From Psychromonas sp. MME1 (lineage in GTDB: Bacteria; Pseudomonadota; Gammaproteobacteria; Enterobacterales; Psychromonadaceae): a stretch of 64,000 bases of DNA. Below are positions 49,579 through 58,488 of this stretch, piece by piece (position 1 is the first letter of the stretch; each line of letters begins with the position of its first letter). Made by a program: the position numbers and the translations under genes. The notes under the pieces were generated by a model that worked only from the letters and a program-made list of their open reading frames with translations, did no database searches and was not told the origin of the DNA. The DNA lies in the NCBI RefSeq assembly GCF_041080865.1, contig NZ_CP160906.1, forward strand, positions 2,666,001 to 2,730,000, read 5' to 3'.

Positions 49579-50180
49579 GCTAGGCTCTCCTCAATCTTTT
49601 TCACTGCATCTGCAGTTACTAAAACTTTATCAAATGCGATTAGACTTGCTGGATCAATACCTTGCACATCACGAACATCTACTTTGTAAAGGTTACGTGC
49701 TGCTAAGAATAGATTTTCATCTAATTCTTCGGTAATGATTAGAACATCTTTAAGATCCAGTTCTTTTAACTTCGCTTTCAGCTCTTTTGTTTTTGGAGCT
49801 TCAACTGTGAAGTTTTCTACAACGATTAGACGATCCTGACGAACTAATTCAGACAGAATGCTTCTCACTGCGCCACGGTACATTTTTTTGTTTACTTTTT
49901 GGCTGTGATCCTGAGGACGCGCAGCAAAAGTAACACCACCGCCAACCCAGATTGGGCTACGGATTGTACCTGAACGAGCTCGGCCAGTCCCTTTTTGACG
50001 CCATGGCTTTTTACCACCACCACGAACATCACTACGGGTTTTCTGAGCACGAGTACCTTGACGAGCACCAGCTGCATATGCAACGACCACCTGATGAACT
50101 AGGGCCTCGTTGAATTCACGTCCAAAGGTAGCGTCAGAAACTTCAAGTGCACTTTGTGCATCTTTCAATACCAATTCCAT
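49575..50180 (-). CDS. rplD: 50S ribosomal protein L4
   Basis: A 201-residue L4, as in E. coli, with [20 protein letters not shown] and the extended loop [20 protein letters not shown] that lines the tunnel. In E. coli L4 also represses its own operon by acting on the S10 leader, a candidate for which is seen at 51162-51332. Confidence 0.98.
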   Translation of the reverse strand: MELVLKDAQSALEVSDATFGREFNEALVHQVVVAYAAGARQGTRAQKTRSDVRGGGKKPWRQKGTGRARSGTIRSPIWVGGGVTFAARPQDHSQKVNKKMYRGAVRSILSELVRQDRLIVVENFTVEAPKTKELKAKLKELDLKDVLIITEELDENLFLAARNLYKVDVRDVQGIDPASLIAFDKVLVTADAVKKIEESLA

Positions 50181-50194
50181 TACTAAATCCTTGG

Positions 50195-50833
50195 TTATGC
50201 TTTAACAGCAGGTTTAATGAACACATTGCCGTTTTTCGCACCTGGTACTGCACCTTTAATGAGCAGTAAGTTGCGTTCAACGTCTACGCGAACAACTTCA
50301 AGATTCTGAGTCGTAACACGCTCAGCACCCATGTGGCCAGACATTTTTTTGCCTTTAAAAACACGACCCGGTGTTTGACACATACCAATCGAACCATTAG
50401 AACGATGTGATAGTGAATTACCGTGTGTCATATCTTGTGTGTTAAAGTTCCAGCGTTTAACACCGCCTTGGAAACCTTTACCTTTAGACTGACCTGTAAC
50501 ATCTACTTTCGTATTTTCGTTGAAAAGCTCAACACTTAGCTCAGCGCCAACTTTGATATCTGCACCTTCGTTATCAGCAAGAGTAAACTCCCACAGACCA
50601 CGACCAGCTTCTACACCTGCTTTCGCAAAGTGACCAGCTTCTGGTTTGTTTACACGGCTAGCTTTCTTAGTGCCAGCTGTTACTTGAATAGCTTGGTAGC
50701 CATCAGTATCAAGTGTTTTAACTTGAGTAACGCGATTTGGTGTACATTCAAGAACTGTAACTGGGATAGAAACACCATCTTCAGTGAAGATGCGAGTCAT
50801 TCCAACTTTACGACCTACTAGACCGATTGTCAT
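50195..50833 (-). CDS. rplC: 50S ribosomal protein L3
   Basis: A 212-residue L3 (209 in E. coli), with [20 protein letters not shown] and the tip region [18 protein letters not shown] near the peptidyl-transferase centre. The glutamine methylated by PrmB in E. coli lies in this segment. Sixteen bp after rpsJ. Confidence 0.98.
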   Translation of the reverse strand: MTIGLVGRKVGMTRIFTEDGVSIPVTVLECTPNRVTQVKTLDTDGYQAIQVTAGTKKASRVNKPEAGHFAKAGVEAGRGLWEFTLADNEGADIKVGAELSVELFNENTKVDVTGQSKGKGFQGGVKRWNFNTQDMTHGNSLSHRSNGSIGMCQTPGRVFKGKKMSGHMGAERVTTQNLEVVRVDVERNLLLIKGAVPGAKNGNVFIKPAVKA

Positions 50834-50849
50834 TGTTGTAACTCCTTAT

Positions 50850-51332
<483 letters not shown>

Positions 51333-51338
51333 CGGTGC

Positions 51339-51366
51339 ATAATACAGTAAATGTGAAGCAATGCAA
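51339..51366 (-). promoter_or_regulatory. Predicted sigma-70 promoter of the S10 operon
   Basis: On the minus strand TTGCAT (51361-51366), a 16-bp spacer and TATTAT (51339-51344) form a good promoter. The start would be near 51332, giving a leader of about 170 nt. It fires away from tmcA. Nothing else is obvious in 51367-51515. Confidence 0.65.
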
Positions 51367-51515
51367 GTTTTTCTTAACTTGAAATAGAAAAATTATCGTA
51401 AAGATCTTTTTCGGATCTTATGCCATTACATTTTATCCTTAAGGCGCTTTTTCTCAGTAGTTTGCGCTTGCTACAATGCTATACTTTCCACTCGAATCAA
51501 TAAATAGGATCTCCT

Positions 51516-53531
51516 GTGCACGCGTTAATTTCACTTATCGATCATCTTCAACTACAGGCGCAGGCCAGCAACCATCGGCAAATATTACGCTTACGTGGAA
51601 CAACCAGCTGGTGTTTTCAACAATGTAGCGTATTAATAGAAGATCTTCCGCAGCCCTATTTTTGGATTGGTGATGCACCGACAGGGGTCACAACAACGCC
51701 TTACCAAACAATATTAGGCCAAGAAACCCCCCTTCTCTTTATTAATGCTATTGCTGAATTTGATGCCAATGCTTTTGCAGCTGCGGAAGGCACCTTACGT
51801 GGAGGGGGATTATTGATATTACTTAGCCCACTCACTATCGATGACAGTGATTACTTTTATCATTTTATTGATAAGCAACTACAGCAATATAATTTCATCA
51901 CAATTGCAGAAAATGCACCTATTGCTCAAATTAATAATACCTTCTCTCCTGCCACTTCTTCTTTTTCGATTAACACAAGGGAACAAGAATACGCAGTAAG
52001 GGCTATTGTTAAAACGGTGACGGGACATCGACGCCGTCCACTGGTTTTAACGGCAAATAGAGGAAGAGGAAAATCAGCTGCGCTTGGAATTGCTGCGGCA
52101 ACACTACTCCGTAATGGGATAAAGAAGATTTTAGTTTGTGCACCGAGTAAACGCGCCACATTTACCCTTTTTAAACATGCAAGTTTATTACTGGGCAAGG
52201 AAGCGCATCAATATGCTATTATTAACGGTAACCAATCTATCCAATTTATCGCCCCGGATGCACTGCTAGAAAACAGACCAAATTGCGATCTTTTGATTAT
52301 CGATGAAGCCGCCGCGATCCCTATCCCAATGTTAGAAAGCTTTGTTTGCCACTACGCTCGCATTGTATTCGCTAGCACATTACATGGCTACGAAGGTTCA
52401 GGACGCGGGTTTGCATTACGCTTTCAAAAACGTTTAACGGAAATCGCACCGCAGTGGCGAAAATGTCATCTGAAAACGCCGATTCGTTGGTCTGAAAATG
52501 ATCCCCTTGAACATTTCACTCTAAATAATCTCTGTTTAAGCGATGATGCAACGACTCCGCAGCAATATGATGAAGCGCAACCGGTACAGTTTTATCGCGT
52601 AACAGCAGCAGAGTTAATTGCCGATAAAAATCAATTAACCACTATTTTTTCGCTTTTAATTAATGCACATTATCAAACCAAACCTTCAGACCTCGCAATG
52701 ATGCTTAATGACAATGCCATGCACATTTTCCTCTTTAAACAAAACCAGCAAATTCTCGGTGTCGCATTAGTTAATTCAGAAGGCGGATTTTCACCGCTTT
52801 TAGCAGAACAGGTATGGCAAGGAACACGCAGAGTTCAAGGCAACCTGATTGCCCAATCCTTGACTTTCCATTCCGGCCATCAAGGAGCAGCGCAGCAACA
52901 CTTTGCCAGAATACAACGGATTGCCATTCATCCCACATGCCAACGACAAGGAGTGGGTAAGTTATTTGTAAAATCGTTAACAACTTGGGCCTTGGATAAC
53001 CACTTCGACCATCTTGGAGCCAGTTTTGCGGCAACGGCTTATCTTTTATCCTTTTGGCAACAACTTGGTTTCACTACCTTACGAGTAGGAACAACACAAG
53101 ATAGCAGCAGCGGTGCACATTCACTGATTGTTAATTACCCGCTTTCAAATCAGGGAAAAAAATTACACCGAACCATTCAGGAAAACTTCCAATTACAACT
53201 GCCGCTACAATTAAGTCGTCACCTACAACGTCTTGACCCTGAGTTAGTATCGGCACTATTAGCGGAATTAAATAATCAGCCACAAGACACTACTCAATTA
53301 ATCAGTTATATTGCTGGTAACCGCCCTTTTGAAACCGTTGAATATCAATTGCAACAATTACTGCTAAACAGCAATTTACACCGTTTAGATAAAAAGCAGC
53401 AGTCACTCGCTATACAAAAAATACTGCAAAATAACAGTTGGCATGAAGTCTGCGATAAAAATCAATATACAGGCAAAAAAGAAGCGCAACGCGCATTAAA
53501 AAATGCCATTCAACAGCTCACTCAAAAATAA
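51516..53531 (+). CDS. tmcA: tRNA(Met) cytidine acetyltransferase TmcA
   Basis: The 671-residue enzyme has the same length as E. coli TmcA. It has an N-terminal DUF1726-like domain, a helicase-like domain with Walker A ANRGRGKSAALG (about 182-193) and DEAA box (LLIIDEAAAIP), then a GNAT acetyltransferase domain (RIAIHPTCQRQGVGKLF) that acetylates the wobble C34 of elongator tRNA-Met. The start is GTG, with GGAT upstream; no better ATG is in reach. It is 11 bp from rsuA, so the two RNA-modification genes form an operon. Confidence 0.94.
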   Translation: MHALISLIDHLQLQAQASNHRQILRLRGTTSWCFQQCSVLIEDLPQPYFWIGDAPTGVTTTPYQTILGQETPLLFINAIAEFDANAFAAAEGTLRGGGLLILLSPLTIDDSDYFYHFIDKQLQQYNFITIAENAPIAQINNTFSPATSSFSINTREQEYAVRAIVKTVTGHRRRPLVLTANRGRGKSAALGIAAATLLRNGIKKILVCAPSKRATFTLFKHASLLLGKEAHQYAIINGNQSIQFIAPDALLENRPNCDLLIIDEAAAIPIPMLESFVCHYARIVFASTLHGYEGSGRGFALRFQKRLTEIAPQWRKCHLKTPIRWSENDPLEHFTLNNLCLSDDATTPQQYDEAQPVQFYRVTAAELIADKNQLTTIFSLLINAHYQTKPSDLAMMLNDNAMHIFLFKQNQQILGVALVNSEGGFSPLLAEQVWQGTRRVQGNLIAQSLTFHSGHQGAAQQHFARIQRIAIHPTCQRQGVGKLFVKSLTTWALDNHFDHLGASFAATAYLLSFWQQLGFTTLRVGTTQDSSSGAHSLIVNYPLSNQGKKLHRTIQENFQLQLPLQLSRHLQRLDPELVSALLAELNNQPQDTTQLISYIAGNRPFETVEYQLQQLLLNSNLHRLDKKQQSLAIQKILQNNSWHEVCDKNQYTGKKEAQRALKNAIQQLTQK

Positions 53532-53542
53532 GAAACGATTCG

Positions 53543-54235
53543 ATGCGATTAGATAAATATATATGCCAGTCTACGACACTTACCAGAAGCCAAGCTAAAA
53601 AAATGATTTTGCAAGGGCGAGTGAATAATGGCCAACAAACATTACGTAATAGCGCCTACAAAGTACAAGATGGCGAACTCATTACACTTGATAACAAGGC
53701 CATTACCTTACGGGGCAACCGTTACATTATGCTCAATAAACCGCAGGGTTTTATCTGCTCTACCGTCGATGAACATCTACCAAGTATCTTAAACTTGATC
53801 GATGTCGACCATGCAGAACAACTCTGTATCGCAGGGCGTTTAGATGCCGATACAACCGGTTTGACACTAATCACCGATGATGGGCAGTGGTCACACCTCA
53901 TTACCAGTCCTCGTAAAAAGTGTGCCAAGCGTTATCGCGTTACGATTGAGCAGCCGATCGATGACCATTCCTGCACACTGTTTACACAAGGTATACAGCT
54001 CAAGAGCGAACCCCACCCCTGCTTGCCAGCAAAAGTAATAATTGAATCGGATCTAGAGGTGCTACTAACCATTAGTGAAGGGAAATATCATCAAGTGAAA
54101 CGCATGTTTGCAGCGATCGGCAACCATGTGACTGCATTACATAGAGAACAAATTGGCGATATTCAGTTAGATGCCGAACTGAAACCAGGAGAATGGCGCT
54201 ATTTAAACGAACAAGAAATAAATAGTGTCGGTTAG
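53543..54235 (+). CDS. rsuA: 16S rRNA pseudouridine-516 synthase RsuA
   Basis: A 230-residue enzyme with an N-terminal S4 domain (MRLDKYICQSTTLTRSQAKK) and the pseudouridine-synthase active-site motif AGRLDADTTGL, including the catalytic Asp. LTISEGKYHQVKRMFAAIGNH aligns with E. coli RsuA (abridged: SEGKYHQVKRMFAAIGNH). It makes Psi516 in 16S rRNA. Co-directional with tmcA. A hairpin at 54245-54266 follows. Confidence 0.93.
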   Translation: MRLDKYICQSTTLTRSQAKKMILQGRVNNGQQTLRNSAYKVQDGELITLDNKAITLRGNRYIMLNKPQGFICSTVDEHLPSILNLIDVDHAEQLCIAGRLDADTTGLTLITDDGQWSHLITSPRKKCAKRYRVTIEQPIDDHSCTLFTQGIQLKSEPHPCLPAKVIIESDLEVLLTISEGKYHQVKRMFAAIGNHVTALHREQIGDIQLDAELKPGEWRYLNEQEINSVG

Positions 54236-54244
54236 ATAATAAAC

Positions 54245-54266
54245 AGGCATCAAATGGTTGATGCCT
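54245..54266. terminator. Hairpin between rsuA and the barrel gene
   Basis: AGGCATCA-AATGGT-TGATGCCT forms an 8-bp stem between convergent genes. The flanking T-tract (CTCTTT) is weak, so terminator function is plausible but not strong. Confidence 0.5.
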
Positions 54267-54292
54267 CTCTTTACCACTTAACGACTATTGCA

Positions 54293-55072
54293 TTAGAAAT
54301 GTAACTGTAAACCTGCGTAGGCACCTTTAAACTCAGCATCTGCATAGATGCCACTAAGATCTTCAATATCAAATTTAATATCGCGGTAGCCAAATTGCAC
54401 CGTCGCATCTATCGCAAGTGTTTCAATCATATTCCAGAAAATACCACCTTGAATATCATGCACATGATGATCATCGTAGCCAATCCAGTTTACTTCACCA
54501 TAAACGCCTAATCCAGTAAAGGGTAAGCCAATTTCAGCTGCCACATAACCTAACGGAATAACCCCATTGTAGGACTCTTCTGCGCTCTGTGACAGGCTAT
54601 TGCCCTGATTATCTTCTACTGTACCATCAAGTTTTACCTTAAAATCACCATATTTAGCATTAAGCCCCAGATCAAGGGAGACAATATCGTTATCTAAGAT
54701 TTCGTAATAGAGAATAAAATCGAAATGATCCAATTTTGCATCCACAGAGGCATGTCCGGTGAAGGTATAATCACCAAATTCCAAATTGTTAACATCACTA
54801 TACCCCTTTACATCGAGTTGGTTATAGCGAATTTTAATATTAGGTATTACTGGAATAGGATGCTCTAAAGCGACCCAGAAACTCCCTTTGGTCTTATCAT
54901 CCAGATTAAACGATTGCATTGTGCCATCTTCACCAAATGAACCTGAAGATTCCATATTCCAAATCTGCGCACCGGCATAAAGGCCTGCTATGGTGTCAGC
55001 TTGTACGGCTAATGGGGTGAATAATAGTGGAGAAGAGAGCGCTAAAACGCTAAAGCGAAATGTATTATTCAT
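54293..55072 (-). CDS. Outer-membrane beta-barrel protein (TIGR04219-type)
   Basis: A 259-residue protein with a signal peptide (cleavage after VQA-D) and alternating beta strands ending in the C-terminal strand EFKGAYAGLQLHF, the terminal aromatic typical of outer-membrane barrels. Layout (GLYAGAQIWNMESSG at the start) matches small barrels of the TIGR04219 type. Function unknown. It is divergent from the c-di-GMP-controlled lipoprotein, with a 513-bp spacer. Confidence 0.72.
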   Translation of the reverse strand: MNNTFRFSVLALSSPLLFTPLAVQADTIAGLYAGAQIWNMESSGSFGEDGTMQSFNLDDKTKGSFWVALEHPIPVIPNIKIRYNQLDVKGYSDVNNLEFGDYTFTGHASVDAKLDHFDFILYYEILDNDIVSLDLGLNAKYGDFKVKLDGTVEDNQGNSLSQSAEESYNGVIPLGYVAAEIGLPFTGLGVYGEVNWIGYDDHHVHDIQGGIFWNMIETLAIDATVQFGYRDIKFDIEDLSGIYADAEFKGAYAGLQLHF

Positions 55073-55423
55073 AAATTTATCCTTAAAAGTAGTTAATCCA
55101 TTTAAACAGTGATTATTGTCACCTGATAATGAAATTCGCGCAACTACATTACCATTCTATTACCCTCTAGCTAATAATTAACCCAACGCGTCACTCATTT
55201 CATTTTCGAGTGACCATTAAAATATAATTTATACAGTACATATTTAAACTAAAAAACAACACGTTATATTTAAAAAAAATCAATGTGAACAGAAAACATC
55301 ATGAAACAATCAAAAGCGAACTTGTATTGTACAAAAAAACGACATAAAATCATCGCGTAAATAGAAATTAAAACAAATTCACAAATTTCAACTCAGTTTT
55401 CACTAATATTGTTCGCTAGAAAA

Positions 55424-55500
55424 TAGCAAATTGAGGGAAACCTTAAGACGCAAAACCACCGGCCTGTAGAGTAAGCTCCATGGCAGCGGGGTTACCGAGG
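55424..55500 (+). ncRNA. c-di-GMP-I (GEMM) riboswitch
   Basis: GCAAA, then a hairpin TTGAGG-GAAA-CCTTAA with GNRA tetraloop, then GACGCAAAACCACCGGCC, a second hairpin, and AGCGGGGTTACCG. Order and key bases match the class I c-di-GMP aptamer, including the tetraloop/receptor pair and the conserved GCGGGGTTACC arm. It lies 86 bp upstream of an FN3 lipoprotein gene. The preceding 55073-55423 is AT-rich, with a -10-like TAATAT at 55404 but no clear -35. Confidence 0.88.
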
Positions 55501-55532
55501 CAATGATAGACCCATCATACCTCTACTTTTTT
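55497..55532 (+). terminator. Riboswitch expression-platform terminator
   Basis: GAGG-CA-ATGAT pairs with ATCAT-A-CCTC around loop AGACCC, followed by TACTTTTTT. Its 5' arm overlaps the last bases of the aptamer, so folding of the two could be coupled. Direction of control (on or off with c-di-GMP) cannot be read from sequence alone. Confidence 0.8.
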
Positions 55533-55585
55533 ATACTTAACAATGTTATAGGATGACTGAATTATCATTTTTTGTAGGAGACAAA

Positions 55586-55939
55586 ATGCATAATTCACCC
55601 CTATCATGTAAGCACTTATTATTAATGATCTTATCTTTACTGCTCTTTTCCTGTGTATCATCCGAATCGGACTCCAGTGATCAAATAATTGACCAACCGC
55701 TTGGTGAAAAACTTCAACTTGTTATCTCGTGGTATGATAATTCAGATAATGAATCAGGCTATATCGTCGAACGCCGCCTAGCAGGAGAAGATGCCTATGA
55801 CCAAGCAATCTTCCTTCCTCAAGATAGCGACCGCTATGACGACAAAACGGCGTTCACTGGGCAGACATATTGCTATCAAGTTAGTGCATATAACCAAGCG
55901 GGTAAGTCCGCATCTGATGAAGTTTGCATTGCAATTTAA
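55586..55939 (+). CDS. Small lipoprotein with one fibronectin type III domain
   Basis: A 117-residue lipoprotein from the ATG at 55586, which has GGAG 5 nt upstream; the ATG at 55553 has no spaced ribosome site and is rejected. Lipobox is LFSC (about residue 18), then an FN3 fold (LVISWYDNSDNESGYIVERR, then TYCYQVSAYNQAGKSASDE). Probably anchored on the outer membrane and involved in adhesion or matrix contact. The upstream riboswitch puts it under c-di-GMP control. Confidence 0.82.
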   Translation: MHNSPLSCKHLLLMILSLLLFSCVSSESDSSDQIIDQPLGEKLQLVISWYDNSDNESGYIVERRLAGEDAYDQAIFLPQDSDRYDDKTAFTGQTYCYQVSAYNQAGKSASDEVCIAI

Positions 55940-56015
55940 TCGCTATTAAAAAGTGAAAAGCCGCAGGTAATATTGACTTATTATCATGCGACTTGATTTA
56001 ACTGATGCAGATAGG

Positions 56016-57434
56016 TTAATAGTTGTAACGGATCATCGCGCGGAAATCTTGTGCCGTATCAGCCACCATTCCTCCCATTCCCATCATATTCGCCTCTTGC
56101 ATCGTCATTGGAGCACCACTGTTACCAAAGAATCCATTACTACCGGAGTACTTATAATCAATATAGGTATAACGGAATTGTAAATAGAGCGTTTCACCAA
56201 TAATAGGCAAATTATAATAAGCTTCATAGGCATCACCGCGTGCTGCTATTTTAGAGCCAATTAACGTATCTTCGCCATAGGTAAATGAACGCCAATATTT
56301 AGAGCCGTGATTGAATTCAAAACCGAATCTATCATCAGCTAAAAAACCAGGTATTGTTGCACCAAGCCAATAGGAATAGCCTTTTTCATCCTCCTGTGAC
56401 CCTAACATTCCGTAGTTCCCACCTGCGGATGTACCACCATCGGGTAATGTCTGAGAGGCTGATACCGATGCAAATAAAACCGTATCATCCAAAAAGTCAT
56501 TAATAAATTCACCGACACCATTCACTTGCACAGATAAAGTGAAATTTTGCAGATCACCTAATTGCTCAAAGCCTGTTGGTTGAGGCGCCATAGGATTAGA
56601 ATAATCGTAGCCCATATCAAGCATATTGGTGGCGTAATAGTATTGCGCTTTAATATCATATTGACCATCATTATAGGGAGTAATAATAAAGCCAATCATG
56701 TCTATATTATCCGTCGCTCCCGTATCAGTATAATCATGTCCAGAGACAGAAAATCGTGGCGTACTCGTCGCACTCAAGCCTCGACCAGCACAGATTTTAG
56801 CATCCATACCAGCAACACCCGTTATTTTCTCAAGTTTTGCACTTAAACTTAGGCCATCAAATTCGACATTAATAGAATGTCCAAGTGGCGATTTTGCACT
56901 GTCATAACCTTCTCGAATGTTAGCAAGAAAGCCGTTCGTGGATGGGCGACGACCAATACTCGCCGTCCAAGGTATTTGATCATTACCTAAAAATGAATCA
57001 CCGAGATATAACATATATACCTCCTTCACCTTAAGGCTATTATCATCTAAGTTTTCGTTAGTAACCCAATCAAAATCGCCCATTCCCGGATCGTAGGGGT
57101 CACTATTAAGCCCTGTTTGCCCAAATGCTTTGTTATATGAGAGTAACCCTTTAAAAACAAGGTTATCAAAGGGCTGATACCCCATACCAATCTCTAAGCG
57201 ATTAGCTAAAAGGTCATGATTATGTAGTTTAGAGCCATCGGCCATCTTATAATCAATACTGTCCATCGTAACGCGATAATCAGCACTTAGCTTAAGGTTA
57301 TTTCCACCTACTTTTTTTTGTAATTCACGCACTTGTTCTTTTAAGTCTGCAATATCCTGCGCCTGATCAGCCTGAACTGTTGTTGAAAAGGCAATGAATA
57401 AGGAGGCGGCGATTAGCGATAATTTTTTATTCAT
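56016..57434 (-). CDS. DUF3373 family outer-membrane barrel
   Basis: A 472-residue protein with a signal peptide (VQA-D), a short coiled coil (IADLKEQVRELQKKV, about 28-42) and a beta-rich barrel. Similar to the DUF3373 porin-like proteins that accompany multiheme cytochromes in Shewanella-type bacteria. Possible role: outer-membrane passage for substrates of the octaheme enzyme. It is 86 bp after the small periplasmic protein gene. Confidence 0.72.
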   Translation of the reverse strand: MNKKLSLIAASLFIAFSTTVQADQAQDIADLKEQVRELQKKVGGNNLKLSADYRVTMDSIDYKMADGSKLHNHDLLANRLEIGMGYQPFDNLVFKGLLSYNKAFGQTGLNSDPYDPGMGDFDWVTNENLDDNSLKVKEVYMLYLGDSFLGNDQIPWTASIGRRPSTNGFLANIREGYDSAKSPLGHSINVEFDGLSLSAKLEKITGVAGMDAKICAGRGLSATSTPRFSVSGHDYTDTGATDNIDMIGFIITPYNDGQYDIKAQYYYATNMLDMGYDYSNPMAPQPTGFEQLGDLQNFTLSVQVNGVGEFINDFLDDTVLFASVSASQTLPDGGTSAGGNYGMLGSQEDEKGYSYWLGATIPGFLADDRFGFEFNHGSKYWRSFTYGEDTLIGSKIAARGDAYEAYYNLPIIGETLYLQFRYTYIDYKYSGSNGFFGNSGAPMTMQEANMMGMGGMVADTAQDFRAMIRYNY

Positions 57435-57520
57435 AATGTGTCATCCCTGTCTTATTAAAAATAGAAGGAAACTACCTATTAGTTTTCCATCATGCATTTG
57501 TAGAACTAACTAATTCCGTT

Positions 57521-57847
57521 TTAGTTACAACTAGCAAGCTCCCCACTGTCTGCGGCATACTTCTCGGCAAAATCAGCTAAATCTGGCGCTATTTTCTGAA
57601 ATGTATCACCATTTAAAAACTCGGCAGAATCAGGGAATTTCTTTGTATATTCCTTAATAAAACGTTTGGCATCATTCTTAAACAATCGTTTCCACTCAAC
57701 CTTTAAGTGCTGACTAGCAAACTCCTGCCCATTGATAGCAAAATGGGGACGCAAGTACTTCAAGTAATATTTTTGCCCCTTCGCTGCATCTGCAAACACA
57801 TTAAAAGTTAACATTAGCCCAAGTGTTAACATTATTAATTTCTTCAT
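57521..57847 (-). CDS. Small periplasmic cytochrome-like protein lacking a heme motif
   Basis: A 108-residue exported protein (signal peptide to about FA-DA). The segment GQKYYLKYLRPHFAINGQEFA aligns in character with small class I c-type cytochromes (GxxLYxxxCxxCHxxxG), but the CXXCH motif is absent and only YLRPH remains at that place. It lies between the cytochrome b gene and the barrel gene. Either a family without heme or a degenerate cytochrome. Confidence 0.55.
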   Translation of the reverse strand: MKKLIMLTLGLMLTFNVFADAAKGQKYYLKYLRPHFAINGQEFASQHLKVEWKRLFKNDAKRFIKEYTKKFPDSAEFLNGDTFQKIAPDLADFAEKYAADSGELASCN

Positions 57848-57876
57848 ATCTATCTCCTCAGCTTAATTAAAAATGA

Positions 57877-58488
57877 TTATTCTTCGATTTTTTCTTTACC
57901 GGTGATCATGGCCTTAATATGCGTTGATAACTTCTCTCCAAAGGTGATCATATAAAGATGAATGACTACAAAACTAAGCAAGGCATAGGCATTAAAGGTG
58001 TGTAAAATAGCAATTAAATCGACATGTTCTATGACGCCTGCCGCCCGTAAATCGGGAAAAAAGTAGAAAGCAAAGCCACTAATAACCTGTAACGGCAGCA
58101 GAGCGAATAAAATCGCAATGTAACCTAGACGCTGTAACGGATTAAATTTATCTTCTGGCGTTATATGATGCGGATGTTTTTCTCCCTTAAACACACCATA
58201 TAGATAAAAACGCAATGTCCCTTCCACCCCTTTTAAGGTGGGAAAATATTGCTGCCACTCACCCGTGGTCAAAATCCAGGTGTAGATCAAGACAACGAGC
58301 CCCGTCCAGACAAAACCAATGAGGTTATGTGTCTCAACCGCCGTTCCAAAACCAAATAAAACAAACAATCCATGCATTTCCAATCCTGAGAGCAATAACA
58401 ACACAATCATCAATGCTTGCGCCCAGTGCCAAAATCGCTCAAAACGCTTAAAAAGCACCACAATTTTACTGCCAGACAGATTACTCAT
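57877..58488 (-). CDS. Cytochrome b561/b-type membrane subunit
   Basis: A 203-residue protein with four transmembrane segments and histidines placed for b-heme (FERFWHWAQ near residue 15, ETHNLIGFVW near 54, and HTFNAYALLSFVVIHLYMI near 165-183). Matches the Ni-hydrogenase/formate-dehydrogenase-type cytochrome b family. It probably passes electrons between quinol and the octaheme protein. Start overlaps the octaheme stop by 8 bp. Confidence 0.82.
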   Translation of the reverse strand: MSNLSGSKIVVLFKRFERFWHWAQALMIVLLLLSGLEMHGLFVLFGFGTAVETHNLIGFVWTGLVVLIYTWILTTGEWQQYFPTLKGVEGTLRFYLYGVFKGEKHPHHITPEDKFNPLQRLGYIAILFALLPLQVISGFAFYFFPDLRAAGVIEHVDLIAILHTFNAYALLSFVVIHLYMITFGEKLSTHIKAMITGKEKIEE

